Assembly: GCA_946122785.1 (NCBI GenBank)
Contig: CAMGYJ010000011.1
Span: 22,197,007-22,261,006 of the forward strand
Origin: Linum tenue
Lineage: Eukaryota > Streptophyta > Magnoliopsida > Malpighiales > Linaceae
DNA: 64,000 bases
Direction of reading: 5' to 3'
Part shown: positions 43,553 to 54,684 of the stretch, piece by piece
Layout: the number at the start of each line of letters is the position of its first letter
Position numbering within the stretch: the first letter of the stretch is position 1
Program-made: the position numbers and the translations under genes
Notes under the pieces: model-generated
Told to the model about the DNA's origin: nothing
The model's input: the letters and a program-made list of their open reading frames with translations, nothing else
Databases searched by the model: none

Positions 43553-45472
43553 ACGTTTGCTTGTCCCTAAGCAAACCATTTCACACAAAGTAATATCTCA
43601 ACCTAACAAAAGACCTTGGGGACAACTCAAAGGGCATAAAGTGAGTAATCTCAATGGCTATTGGCAATTAACACATGGACCGTTGCAAGCGATACCGGCA
43701 TCCACCACAAACGACATTCGAGACCACCAAAAACGGGAAAACAAAAAGTTCTCACCTTGTTCATGAATCAATGCAAGTCTCAACAAGATCACTCATCAAC
43801 CACAACTAACCATGCATAACATTCAAGTCCAAGGAATGAAAGAATGGGCAACAAAGGTTCTCACCGAGGTATGATATGACATGCAAAGCAAGAATGAATC
43901 ACTCGCTCTCTTGACCAGTGGGGTCGGGACCATTTGGTGCAAAAAAATGTGCACAATCATCAACTCTCGGCCCTAATGTCTCTTTAGCATGGCGGCAACC
44001 TCTAAATTCTAGAGTTCACGGGAGATTGTCATCACTAGCTTGCCTGGAGGTCTTAGACAGGGGTTCAAATGACTGGCAATTGTCTTGGACATGGAAAAAT
44101 GCTTTTTGGGTGGTGGCAAACACAACATGAGGTCCTACATCTTCAACTTAAAACCGAAGGTTCTATGGCTTCGAATGAGAACCTTGCCTACAAACAATGG
44201 CCACTAGCATCGGCCAAAAACCTTACTTCTCCCTTCCAAACTATCACCCATCACGAACCACATTCAAGCAAACTTCCTCGACCTACTCTTGCTATCACAT
44301 TTCGAACATAGTAGTGAAGGATTTCAACCACAATGTGGGTGTTTCAATGGCTTGAGTGCCAAGAAACTCCTTCTAGAGAATACACTTTGATTTTTGTGGC
44401 ACTCTCTACTTTATTTACCCCGCTTTGTTACCTCTTTTTCGATTCTTTTTCTTTCTACTTCCCTTTTCTTTCTTTCTTTTTCTCTTTTCTTTTCTTTTGA
44501 GAGGGGTATTAGAGAGTAAAACACTTGCCACATTACATTTAACAACCAATGGTCTCTTTTAAGAATTTACTCCAATCCTACTCTTTTCTCTTTCATTCCT
44601 AGCAAGAACCGCACCAAATCCTCCTATGTAGAACCTCAATGGAGCTCCTGAGCATGAGCTCCGGGGCACAAGGACGACTCATGTATAGACATAAGAAATG
44701 ATGGGGGTCGTTCTATCAAACACCATTAACCTTACGAGTGAAAAGCTCCTACAAGAGAACGACCCCCAAAGTCACAAGGCTCAAAGAGGTTGACTAGGGG
44801 ATAGAATATTTCGGGACAATCAACATTTGGGCGTGGACTAATCCTATGCCTCCATCATACTCACTAGTGACAACTGTGATGTTACTCGCCATAGTAAGAG
44901 GGATGTAAGCACACAAGAAGAAAATGATGGGCTCAAAACTCACCTGGCTAGCTAGTCACCCAACAATCTATTCCAATTCACAAAACACAATGCATGGCAA
45001 TTGTAATCAACAAGTAATCGAGTCAAGACATCCATTCATTTTTGCGCACATGAGAATTAAACCTTTGCACTATCCTCATGAACCTGTCAGTCATCATCAT
45101 AGGACACACTGATCACATGCAACAATTCAAGGTTAATGCCAATAAACACGAGATCCTCCCACAAACCAGCCACTTTGATCATGCAAACATTGCTTGGAGC
45201 CCTCAAACTTTTCAAATTTGGGCATACGTCAAGGCTCCAAGCATTCAATCAAACTCACACAAGCATAATAATAAACTACCCCCCCCCCACCCATACACAC
45301 ACACTTAAGCTCGACATTGCCCTCAATGGCGTAAGATAGGGGTAGGACGATTTTAACGCATGGCTTGGTGAGTGAAAGTTGGAATTTTTTATCCGGGGTA
45401 GGATATTGGATCTTCAAGGAGAAGAAAAAAAAAATACAAACACATACTCGCTCGAGGCGAGGTTATTACACA
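43553..45472 (-). other. 3' non-coding region of element 3
   Basis: No coding signal. It contains a C-rich tract (45281-45290), a long CT-rich stretch (44431-44500) and the hairpin at 44395-44532. Confidence 0.7.
44395..44532 (-). other. Hairpin with purine-rich loop, element 3
   Basis: Three successive paired segments: tgtggca (44395-44401) with tgccaca (44526-44532), actctcta (44401-44408) with tagagagt (44510-44517), and tacccc (44416-44421) with ggggta (44503-44508). The coding-strand loop is a run of about 80 nt, nearly all A and G. Confidence 0.7.
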
Positions 45473-45702
45473 TAACAATACGATAGTAGTACATGAGAAA
45501 CTTACTAACCTCCATTGGGTTGCCTCCCAACAAGAGCTAATTTAACGTCTTAAGGTAGACGGAGATTTTGGACTAGGCATCTTGCAGTAACAATACGATA
45601 GTAGTACATGAGAAACTTACTAACCTCCATTGGGTTGCCTCCCAACAAGCGCTAATTTAACGTCTTAAGCTAGACGGAGATTTTGGACTAGGCATCTTGC
45701 AG
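45473..45702 (-). repeat. 115-bp tandem duplication containing the AGGCAA hairpin
   Basis: Two units start taacaatacgatagtagtac at 45473 and 45588 and differ at only a few positions (caagagct against caagcgct, aaggtag against aagctag). Each unit holds one hairpin (45514-45531, 45629-45646). Confidence 0.92.
45629..45652 (-). other. AGGCAA-loop hairpin, element 3
   Basis: On the minus strand: gcgctt, stem GTTGGG, loop AGGCAA, stem CCCAAT. Compared with elements 1 and 2 one G-C pair is replaced by T-A. It lies about 70 nt after the integrase stop. A second copy is at 45514-45531. Confidence 0.7.
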
Positions 45703-45717
45703 TAACACCACCTCCTT

Positions 45718-46792
45718 CTAGGGAATTACCTCTCCTCCAAGGTAGCGTTTGAGGCGATGTCCATTCACTTTGAAAGTTCCTTGCTCAGGGTGGGAGATCT
45801 CAACCACCTCGTATGGGAACACTTGTGTTACCGCATACGGGCCCGACCATTTCGACCTTAGCTTCCCGGAGAATAGGCATTGTCGGGAGTTGTACAAGAG
45901 TAACTGCTCTGCCGGTTGAAAATCCTTCCCTCCTTTCAGTCGCGCATCATGCAGACGCTTCGTCTTTTCCTTGTAAATCTTGGTGTTCTCATAGGCCTGG
46001 AGGCTCCACTCCTCGAGTTCAAGCACCTGCAACTTCCTTTCATTTCCACACAAAGTAGGGTCTATATTAAATAGTTTTGTGGCCCAGAAATTCCTATGCT
46101 CTAAATCTACATGTAAATGACACGTGTTGCCATACGCCAATTGGTAAGGCGGGATGCCTATTCGTGTTTTATAGGCTATGCGGTATGCCCACAGAGCATC
46201 ATCGAGTTTTGCGGACCAATCCTTGCGGGATTGATCCACGATTTTTCCAGTATCCTTTTAAGCTCCCTATTTGATAACTCTACTTGTCCACTTCTTGGTT
46301 ATGATATGCCACTGACACTCGATGGGTAACACCATAGCGATCAAGGATTTTGACAAACTACCCTTGAAAATGGGTTCCTCGATCACTGATGATGGCCCTT
46401 GGGGTCCCAAATCGGGAAAACAATTTCTTAAGAAATCCGCAGACTCGTCTTGCATCATTGATGAGAAGAGCTTCAGCCTCGACCCACCTCGAGACGTAGT
46501 GGACAGCCACTAGAATGTACTTGTTTCCAAAATAGGAAGGAAAAGGAACCATAAATTCGATGCCCCAAACATCAAAAATCTCACATGTAATGGAAATCGT
46601 TTGGAGCATCTCATTTTGGTTAGAAACATTACCTGTCCTTTGGCTATGGTCACAACGACTCACAAATGTGTAGGCGTCACTAAATAGAGTAGGCCGGTAG
46701 AATCTCGATTGAGGCACCTTCCTTGTAGTTCGGTTGGTACCGTGATGGTCTCCAGCTGGTCCCTCGTGGCAGTGGCTAAGGATAGCCGTCAT
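45718..46792 (-). pseudogene. Integrase of element 3, frameshifted
   Basis: The upper frame (46792-46358) has the end of the zinc-binding region, then the core with DVWGIEFMVPFPSYFGNKYI (first catalytic Asp) and AIISDRGTHF (second Asp). After a frame change the minus strand reads GQVELSNRELKRILEK, carrying the catalytic Glu. The lower frame (46239-45718) starts SRKDWSAKLDDALWAYR and ends with the C-terminal domain KWSGPYAVTQVFPYEVVEI. The layout matches Athila-type integrase without a chromodomain. Confidence 0.85.
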
Positions 46793-47592
46793 CTCCTCCT
46801 CCGGTACACACCTCTGAATGACCCCGTCGGCCCCAATCCAAAAAAGGTGGGGATCATCCCAGAAGTAGTATCAAAGATTGGAGAGGAACTTCTTTTTCTC
46901 ATTTGTATGCATCCCCTTGGGCAGTCGCCTTCCGACCAAGATATTGGCAAAGTCGGCGAACAATGGGGTGGCACACTCAACCGTGGCAAGCACGAACAAC
47001 CATGGGGTGTCGTTTATCTCTCTTTGGGAGGTGCTCCTACCCGGTCCTTCGAGTCGCGAGAGATGATCCGCCGCAAGATTTTAGGCTCCCTTTTGTCTTT
47101 AATCTCCACATCAAACTTTTGGAGAAGTAGGATACATCGGATTAGGCAGGGGTTGGCATCGACCTTGCTCATCAAGAAGCGAATGGCGGAGTGGTCAGTG
47201 TAGACAATAACTTTTGAAAGCACAAGGTAAGACCTGAACTTGTCAAAAGCAAAGATTACTGCCAACAACTTTTTTTCAGTAGTAGTATAATTCTCTTGAG
47301 CATCATTCAACGTCTTTGAAGCGTAGCAGATGGGTTGAAAATGCCTACCCTATTGTCCCAACACCAGCCCCACTGCATAGTCACTAGCATCCCACATAAG
47401 CTCGAAGGGAAAGCTCCAATCCGGCGAGACCATTAAGGGGGCATTCATGAGCTTTGCCTTGAGGATGTTTAATGCTTCAAAACATTCCTTCGTGAATAGG
47501 AAGGGGGGAATCCTTCTCCAGAAGCTATGTCTGTAATAATGCAATCTTTGAGAAGTTCTCAATGAAGCGCCGGTAAAATCATGCATGCCCAA
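46793..47592 (-). pseudogene. RNase H of element 3, frameshifted
   Basis: The piece at 47592-47350 has PFELMWDASDYAVGLVLGQ (first RNase H Asp). After a break, 47310-47014 has NYTTTEKKLLAVIFAFDKFR and VIVYTDHSAIRFLMSK, the standard gypsy RNase H blocks. The connection to integrase (47010-46790) is broken by stops. Confidence 0.82.
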
Positions 47593-48347
47593 TGAAGCTC
47601 CTGATGCCCTTGACTGTAGTCAGTGGAGGAAGCTTGCTTATTGTTTCAACCTTGGCTCGATCCACCTCAATTCCCCTCTTGGAAATTTTGTGCCCCAACA
47701 TAATGCCTTCTCGCACCATGAAATGTAACTTCTTCCAACTCAAAGCCAGATTGGTGTCTTCACATCGCTCGAGGACCTTCTCCATGTTGGCAAGACAGAG
47801 AGAAAATGAATATCTGAATACCGAAAAGTCATCCATGAACACTTCCATTATATCCCCCACGAGTTTATCGAAGATGGACACCATACATCTCTGGAATATG
47901 GTTGGGGCATTGCACAATCCAAAGGGAATACGGCTATCAGAAAATGTTCTGAAAGCGTAGGTGAACCTTGTCTTGGCTTGATCTTCTCGGGAAATCGAGA
48001 TCTGGAAGTACCCCGATATCACATCCAGGAAACAGTAATAGTCATGCCCCGCCAGCCTCTCCAGAATTTGATCGATGAAGGGAAAAGGGAAATGATCTTT
48101 GCGGGTGGCGTCGTTCAAACGCTGATAATCAATGCACACCCTCCACCCGGTCAAAGTTCTTGTTGGTATAAGCTCTTCCTTCTCATTGGATACCATCGTC
48201 ATCCCTCCTTTCTTAGGGACCAACTGTGTTGGGCTCAACCACTGACTATCTGAGATGGGGTAGATGATCCCGGCATCCAAAAGTTTTATTACTTCTGCCT
48301 TTACCACTTCCTCCAGGTTGGGATTCGCACGCCTTTGAGGTTGACTA
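47579..48347 (-). pseudogene. Reverse transcriptase of element 3, main part
   Basis: The minus strand encodes EVIKLLDAGIIYPISDSQW, VPKKGGMTMV, WRVCIDYQRLNDATRKDHFP, DVISGYFQI, PFGLCNAPTIFQRCM and VFMDDFSVF, which holds the catalytic F-M-D-D box. This is a gypsy reverse transcriptase with most motifs intact. It is cut at its N-terminal side by the solo LTR at 48348. Confidence 0.88.
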
Positions 48348-50120
48348 TGTTGGGAGAAAAGCTTATCATCAGCAATATAGTTTTCACTGTGTGTGAGCAA
48401 GTGAGTGTGTCTTGCTGCTCTCAAACTAGTCAAATCATTCAGACTGAACTGTCATAAGAAGATGATTGTAGTCGATCTTAGAAAACCTGGAAATGACACT
48501 TCAGTTTAGTGATTTATTCTTAAACTGTGAAATGTTGTTTGCTGAATTAGCAAGTGCAAGAGGAGCCGAAACGATTGGGAAAGAAGCAAAGTGATTAAGG
48601 GTGAAATTGCAATTATGCTTTGTCATGAAATGGATGTTACGGTGTAATGAACTCATATGTTCATTGGAAGCTAACTCCTTGATTGAGGATGCAGGTCGAG
48701 AAATTCATTTTATGTGTAGACTATACAAGACTAGAATGGAAGCTAGCTTGAGCATGGATAAATCATCATCGCAGCCTTGATGTTCAAGTTAGAAGACATA
48801 CAAATTGGAGCATTATGAAAGCCCCTTTATTTCGCTCATGAAGAATCACAAGAGAGGGAAGAGAAACTAAGTGCCAACGGCTAGTGTGCAAGATTGAATC
48901 AATCCAAGTTGGGTACCTCACCAAGAATCCTATTCAAAATCACTAGGCCAAAAGAAGACACTTCCTCCACTGGCATATTCACTCAAAGAAGGAAAGTATA
49001 TTCAAAACCAACGGAAAGTGAGAAGATTGAGAAGCAAGAAGAAGCTTACCTTTTCTAAGGAGATTTAGAATCGGATCAACATGGCAAGAAGCCTTCTATC
49101 ACAATGGCGGAGGCATTGAGGTTATAAAAGGATCTATAGTATGATAAGAAAAACAACTTTTCCGGGAAATCAACACTACGAAGAAAGCAAAGGTTATCTG
49201 CTGTGGGTAGTTTGATAGGAAAAGGGTTCAAGCCATCGGGGAGATAGCTTGGGTTCATTATTGGGGAAATATTGAGGTTTTGATCGACGGGGAGTTGATC
49301 AAAAGGGTTAGAATCTATTCGATTGGCCGGGGAGGTTAATCGAGTGTTAAACTGTACAACGAGCTTCAAGTTATATTCTTAGTAGATCGTCAGAGATCAC
49401 ACAACCGTGAATCTCTGACCGTGGAGTAGTCAGTATTGGGATTCTTATTCTCCCAATACTGGAAACCACGTAAAAATAGTTGTCGTGTTCAAATTCAATT
49501 TACAGTTTTGCTGTGGTCAGACCCTTCTCGTGTGTGCCCTGTTTGCAGCCTGCGTTGTGCTCGAAAATCGACCAGGACTGGAAGGGAGAAGGGAACTTCA
49601 AGCAAAACAGTCGATCACAGTTAGTGGATCGACATTACTGGGTTTTACTTAATTTCAGGTTTCGTTTTTTGGGTTATATGCTGCTGTTCTTGGTGTTCTT
49701 CAACACTAACCTGTAGGGGAAAACAGTTTTGATCGAAGAAACTTGACAAAGGGCTAAGGGTGTGTGAGTTAAACGCCGAGTTCCATTTAGGTGTTTAAAC
49801 AATTGGGTCAAGTCTATTCATCAGCTTCTCATTTAAACTTAAGAAGTGGGCTTGATTGGGTAACGAGAAATAATACATAAGTAAAGGGTTTTGGGGTTGT
49901 GCTAAGATTCGGTAAGTGTAGAACCCATTATCTGTGTCGCATTAGAAACAACGAAGATTCAAGCTTTGCCACACACAGTTCGATCAAATTACCTTTTCAC
50001 ACTATACTTCACTTGTTCTTGGCCTAAGGGTCGATTACGTTTCTGCAGGTACAGGATCGCCTTGATTAACACTGAAATCACACAAAAGAGGAAAGGCGTC
50101 TCGCGCTCGACGCACCAACA
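48348..50120. mobile_element. Solo LTR inserted in the element 3 reverse transcriptase
   Basis: A 1,773-bp insertion with ends tgttggg and caccaaca, flanked by a perfect 5-bp duplication gacta (48343-48347, 50121-50125). No primer site, purine tract or coding region lies inside. The TGTTGG..CCAACA ends suggest a large copia LTR, but the family is not certain. Confidence 0.85.
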
Positions 50121-50125
50121 GACTA

Positions 50126-50524
50126 ACCGGCTTGGCACCTTCCTCTAAAAGGATCTTGTGCGAGCAAAAGGTTGGCCTGATCCCTCGGATATCTGTGATC
50201 TTCCATGCGATGGCCCTCTCGTGACGACGCAAGACCCCAATCAACTCAACGTTCTGCTTCGGTTTAAAATTGGAGTTAATGATGACTGGGAGCTTGACAT
50301 CGTTCCTCAGGAAGGAAAACTCAAGATGGGGAAGTAGAGGCTTTAGCTCCAACTCGGGTGGTTCCTCCAATAAGGTAGGGATCTTAGGCATTGAGAGCAG
50401 AGCTTCCACCACCCAATCTTGCAGAAGTTGGCTTTCCTCCTCCTGTGATTCCAAGACGTTCGTCCCTACCAAAGAACACTCTTCAACCTGGTCAGAAGCG
50501 TAGGCACCCCCGAGAGTAACATGC
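50126..50524 (-). pseudogene. Protease-reverse transcriptase linker of element 3
   Basis: On the minus strand LPHLEFSFLRNDVKLPVII, then ELIGVLRRHERAIAWKITDI, then ILLEEGAKPVS, the stretch that comes just before reverse transcriptase in Athila/Tat Pol. It resumes at QPQRR beyond the solo LTR. Its upstream side is fused directly to LTR sequence at about 50524, so protease and gag were lost by deletion. Confidence 0.82.
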
Positions 50525-51238
50525 ACAATCATTCAATCCACACAATCAACTACATGGTAGAAGTTAGGGTTCTACAACAACCAAGCGAATAGGAGACTAC
50601 TCCATGCTAGAAGAAGGAAGAACACAATGGAAAAAACCATCATTGTGATGCCTCGATCCTACTTTGTGCTTGTAGAGATCCTCCCTTGAAGAGGAACTTC
50701 CAAATTCTTGACTTGGAGCAAACCCTAGCCTCTTCTCCCTCTTGGTTCGTGACTTTCTCTCTCTAGGGTTTTAAGAAGAAGAAGAAGGTTTCTCTCACTT
50801 TGGGCTCTACCTTCTTCTTCCTTTCAGCTCTCCTTTTATACACTAATCGAGCCCAGTTTGTGGTCCCAGTTCACGACCGTGAACATCTGGCTTGGACCGA
50901 GAACACAGCCAAAACGCACCGCTTTCATTTGTTTAATTCGCGGTCCATGGCTTCAGCAACTTCCGAAACCTCTCTGGACTCCCTTTAGTTCACGGTTTGT
51001 GGCTTCAGTTCACGGTCCTGGAGACCGTTGAACTCACAACTTGGACCGTGAACAACAGTTGTTTCCTTCTCTTTGCCCGGTCCTCGCGCCATTTTTTCCA
51101 ACTTTCGACTCCGGGGTTGGTTCTACCTGTTAGACTCTAAAACGCATTGAAGCACAACAATCCTAGCGTAAAACCACCCTTTATGGAGCTCAGATGCCGC
51201 AAAAGCCAAAAAGAAACGAGGATAAAAAGTGTACATTT
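50525..51238 (-). repeat. Partial right LTR of element 3
   Basis: Matches 42780-43528 (cacaatcattcaatccac.. to aaaaagtgtacattta). Both ends are truncated: the left joins pol and the right stops at 51238 against a copia fragment. The TATA box is altered (ttttatacact). Confidence 0.8.
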
Positions 51239-51530
51239 AGGAGGAAAAGTTTTCTATGGTGACAACAGTTTAGGTAAAATTATGGGAAAAGGTGCAATTG
51301 GCTTAGACCTCCTACCTACTGTAAAAGATATTTTATTGGTTGATGGTTTGAAGCACAACCTCTTATCCACAAGTCAGTTGTGCAGCAATGGAAACAGGGT
51401 TATTTTTGAAGCCTTCACAACTTAGTTGAAAGGCTAAAAGATAACAAATTATTTTCGTAGGGGATCGAGTTAGTAATATGTATCTTATAGACCTTCATGA
51501 CTTAGACGAACGGTTGATAACTAGGTGAAT
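51239..51530 (+). pseudogene. Copia pol fragment (protease/pre-integrase)
   Basis: The plus strand encodes LPTVKDILLVDGLKHNLLST, then QLCSNGNRVIFE, typical of the copia region between protease and integrase. After a stop and a frame change it reads VSNMYLIDLHDLDER. No LTRs of this element are found nearby. Confidence 0.78.
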
Positions 51531-51611
51531 TTTGCACGATTCCTGCTAGGAATGAAAAGGTAGTGTTGGAGGAAGTTACTTAATGGTGAGCATTGTTCGT
51601 TAAGTGTAAAA

Positions 51612-51744
51612 TGTGACATGTGTTTATCTCTCTCATACCCCCCCCCCCCCCCCCAAAATGAAAGAAAGGGAAAAAGGGAAAGTAAGAAAAAGAATTGAAA
51701 AAGAGGTAATAATAGGGGTAAATAAAAGATAGAGAGTTGCCACA
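51612..51744 (+). other. Hairpin with purine-rich loop, element D
   Basis: tgtgaca (51612-51618) with tgccaca (51738-51744), then tatctctct with agatagaga, then taccc with ggggta (51715-51720), enclosing a poly-C run and a purine-rich loop. This is homologous to the element 3 hairpin, with changed bases in the arms. Confidence 0.6.
51638..51654. repeat. Poly-C run
   Basis: An uninterrupted run of 17 C. The length may be affected by sequencing. Confidence 0.85.
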
Positions 51745-52576
51745 GGGTTGATTTGTATGCTATAGAAAGGTATTTCTTGGAATCCAAGCTATCGAAACAC
51801 CTACTTGTTTGTTGACCTCCTTCACTACTATGCTTGGAAATTGGATAGCCAATGTAGCCGAGAAAGTGTGCTTGAATGTAGTTCATGATTGGTTGCAATT
51901 TGGAAGCAAGTGTGGTTTTTCGCCGATGCTAGTGACCATTGCTTGTGTGAAAGTTTCTAATCGAAACCATACAACCTTGTATTGGTTTTAGGTTTAATAT
52001 GTGCCTCATACTATGTTTGCCACCACCCCTAAGGCTTTTTTCCCCATGTCCATTTGAACCTGTGTCTAAGACCTCCGGACAAGCTAGTGATGAAAACCAC
52101 CTTCTGAACTGTAGCATTTAGAGGTTACCGTCATGACGATAGGGTTGAGTGTTGATAATGCACATCTTTTGCATCAAATGGTCCTTACCCCACTATTCGA
52201 GAGTGAGTGATTCATTCATATTTTCATGTTCATATTCTATATCCCGGTGAGGACCTAGTTCGCTCATTTGTTTGTTCCTTTTACTTGATCTCTATGCATG
52301 GATAATTGTGATTGGTGATTAGTTTTTTCGGGTCATGTGTTGGTATGTGAACAGGGTGAAAACTTTTCGTTTGCACGTTCTTAATGCATTTGAATGTCAT
52401 TTGTGATCGTTGTCAGTATTCCTTGTGATTCTCCATCTGTCGATGCCAAATAAACATTGAGGTTCATCAATTTTGTGCCCTTTGATGTGTCCCCAAGTTA
52501 TTGTTTGTAGGTTGAAATATTACCTTGTTTGAGATTGGTTTGCTTGGGCACAAGCAAATGTTCAAGTGTGGGGGAG

Positions 52577-53366
52577 TGATTCGGGGCTAATTACCCACAT
52601 TTTACCCCTCATTTTATGATAGTTTGACTTTGCATTTCATCGTCCCTCAACCTATTTTACACTAGGTTGTGCTATTTTTGTTACATCTCGGGGCCTAGCA
52701 CATGTGGGAAGTTCGAAAAGACGCGTTTCGGGATGATTGGAGGTCAATAAGGGCCAAAAAGTGAAGAAAAGTTAAAGGTCACGGGTAGAAATCAATTGTT
52801 ACGGTCTCCAGGCCGTGACAAATGAACTCAGACCATGACATTGACAGTTTCCAGAACAGTTTGCGCACATCGCGGGCTTAAAGATTGTCACGGTCACCCG
52901 ACCGTGACAATTTCAAGGAGACCGTGATGTCATACCAAAACGACGCCAGTGAACTGCATTTTTGTCCGATGTCATGGTCGTGAATTGGTGACCATGAAAG
53001 TGACTGTCGTGCTGTATAAATAGAAGACATCTTGGAGAGAAAAGGAAAGGTTGGATCTGGGGTTAGTTTTAGATTTTTAGTGTTCCCTTTTAGGGTTCAA
53101 GCTGAAAAAAAACTCAAAGGGAAACCCTCATGAGAAAAAGGTCTTCTGGTTCACAATCTAGAGAGAGAAAGTGATCAACAAGAAGAGAAGAAAAAGATTT
53201 GGGCTTACTTCAAGGTAGAGGAGTGAAGATTCTTACCTCTCAAGTGAGTTCTCATCAACAAGGAGGGAAGACGAGCATCCACCATGGTTCTTTCTCTCTT
53301 TTTGTTGTTTTCATTTGCCTAGCTATGGAGTAGTGTTCCTTTTCACTTGGGTATTGTGAACCCTAG
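52577..53366 (+). repeat. LTR of element D, left piece
   Basis: Starts right after the purine tract. It contains palindromic 'cacggtc..gaccgtg' motifs, TATA (tataaata, 53015-53022) and a purine/pyrimidine leader. It continues at 60351 after element 2. Confidence 0.72.
52884..52911 (+). repeat. Palindrome in LTR D
   Basis: Perfect 12-bp arms attgtcacggtc and gaccgtgacaat with loop accc, about 104 bp upstream of the TATA box. Related half-sites lie at about 52798-52850. Confidence 0.9.
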
Positions 53367-54684
53367 TGACTCGCTCCTACCGTCACTCTAGAAAATGGCC
53401 AAGTGTAACCACCTCCTAAAGCGTAGTATAGCGGGTTTGGGTTTTAATGTCAACCCGGGTCCTAAGTGTGATGACTACTCCATGAGTTCTTATTATTTAG
53501 AGGTGAAACTATAGTGAAGGTCCAAACAAGCAAACAAGCAAAACAGGTAAAAAGGTTGTTTTCAAGTCGAGAGAGGTCACCCGGATATGGTTCCCCCTAG
53601 ACTGCAGTTAAGCCGGATTGTAATTTACCAAGTTCAATTCCAATGATAGTTATACTGCGGGAGGTTCTTAAACAGTCTGAAGTCTCTACTAAAGGTCTCC
53701 AGACCCTCTCAATCTGAGTCCCCAGCGGGCGACTAACCTCCACCGGAGTAAACAGATTGAGGCCCTAACGAACCAAACCTCCACTACCGAAGTGAATCCG
53801 GTACATAATAGTGAATTGACTCCTCGACTAAAGTCGTCAATTCACTACCTTCAATCAAGGATGCTCTATTAACCTAGGCAGATATTCTCATTCTAGGTCA
53901 AAGCAGGAATAACAGGAATTTGATCAGGATTCATGCCATTCAACAATTCAAACCTCAATTGAATATAATCAAATCATAGAATCTGTACTTGGGTTCATAC
54001 AATCATACCTAACATACAAATCTAGGGTTCTTCATACCCAGGTGAATAAGAAAGTTACTCCATAGAGAGAGATGGGAAATCTAGCTCAGATGCGGAAACC
54101 ATACTGTGAAGGATGAGAATCTGCTTCTGACACTCAATCAACTCTTCTCCAAGCTCAAGCCGGGCTCCAATGGTGATGGAGATCGATCAAAGACACTTGA
54201 AGACTCAGTTTCGTCACTTTCTCTCTCTAGGTATCGCCTTTTCTCTCTCAAACTCGTAACCCTACTCCTTTGGCTGGAAATTGGGTTAAAACCCAAAAAT
54301 TCCCGATCACACGGCCAGGCCACACGGCCGTGTGACTTTCCCAGCTGCCCGTGTGAGTGTTCAAACGCGGCATTTCGATTAGTGGGCTTCCAGGCATGCT
54401 GCACGGCCAGGGCCACACGGCCGTGTGGATTCCCAGGCTGCCCGTGTGGGAATCACCGAGCCTTCACACGGCCACAAAGGGTCCCCTACACGGCCAGTGT
54501 GGCTTGCCCGTGTAAAATGGTGCCACACGGCCACGTCACACGGCCGTGTAGATTTTAGGCGTGCCCGTGTGGCTTCCTCAGCTTCTCGCCAAACATCCAA
54601 TCTTCGTCCAATCGACCCCAAACTCGTTCCCAGGCCTTCATTCACGTGCTAGGAACTGAAATATCACAAACAAGAACAACCTAG
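53367..54684 (-). repeat. 3' LTR of element 2, inner end lost
   Basis: Matches 58942-60269 and then diverges abruptly after 'aagaacaaccta'. The last 75 bp or so of the LTR and the purine tract are missing, replaced directly by 3' non-coding sequence. Confidence 0.88.
54300..54580 (-). repeat. CACACGGCCGTGTG palindrome array in the left LTR of element 2
   Basis: Several perfect or near-perfect 'cacacggccgtgtg' palindromes and half-sites ('gcccgtgtg') are spaced through about 280 bp. The same array is in the other LTR at 59880-60160. Confidence 0.9.

Larger units (their letters stand above)
40980..51238 (-). mobile_element. Element 3: pol-carrying gypsy element (Athila/Tat type), multiply broken
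   Basis: Left (3') LTR 40980-43537, purine tract (ctcccacacactt) just inside, 3' non-coding with both conserved hairpins, then integrase, RNase H and reverse transcriptase on the minus strand. Beyond reverse transcriptase the protease and gag are gone: a pol segment (to about 50524) is joined directly to a partial right LTR (50525-51238). It is interrupted by an hAT (41388-42486) and a solo LTR (48348-50120). Several frameshifts are present. Confidence 0.85.
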
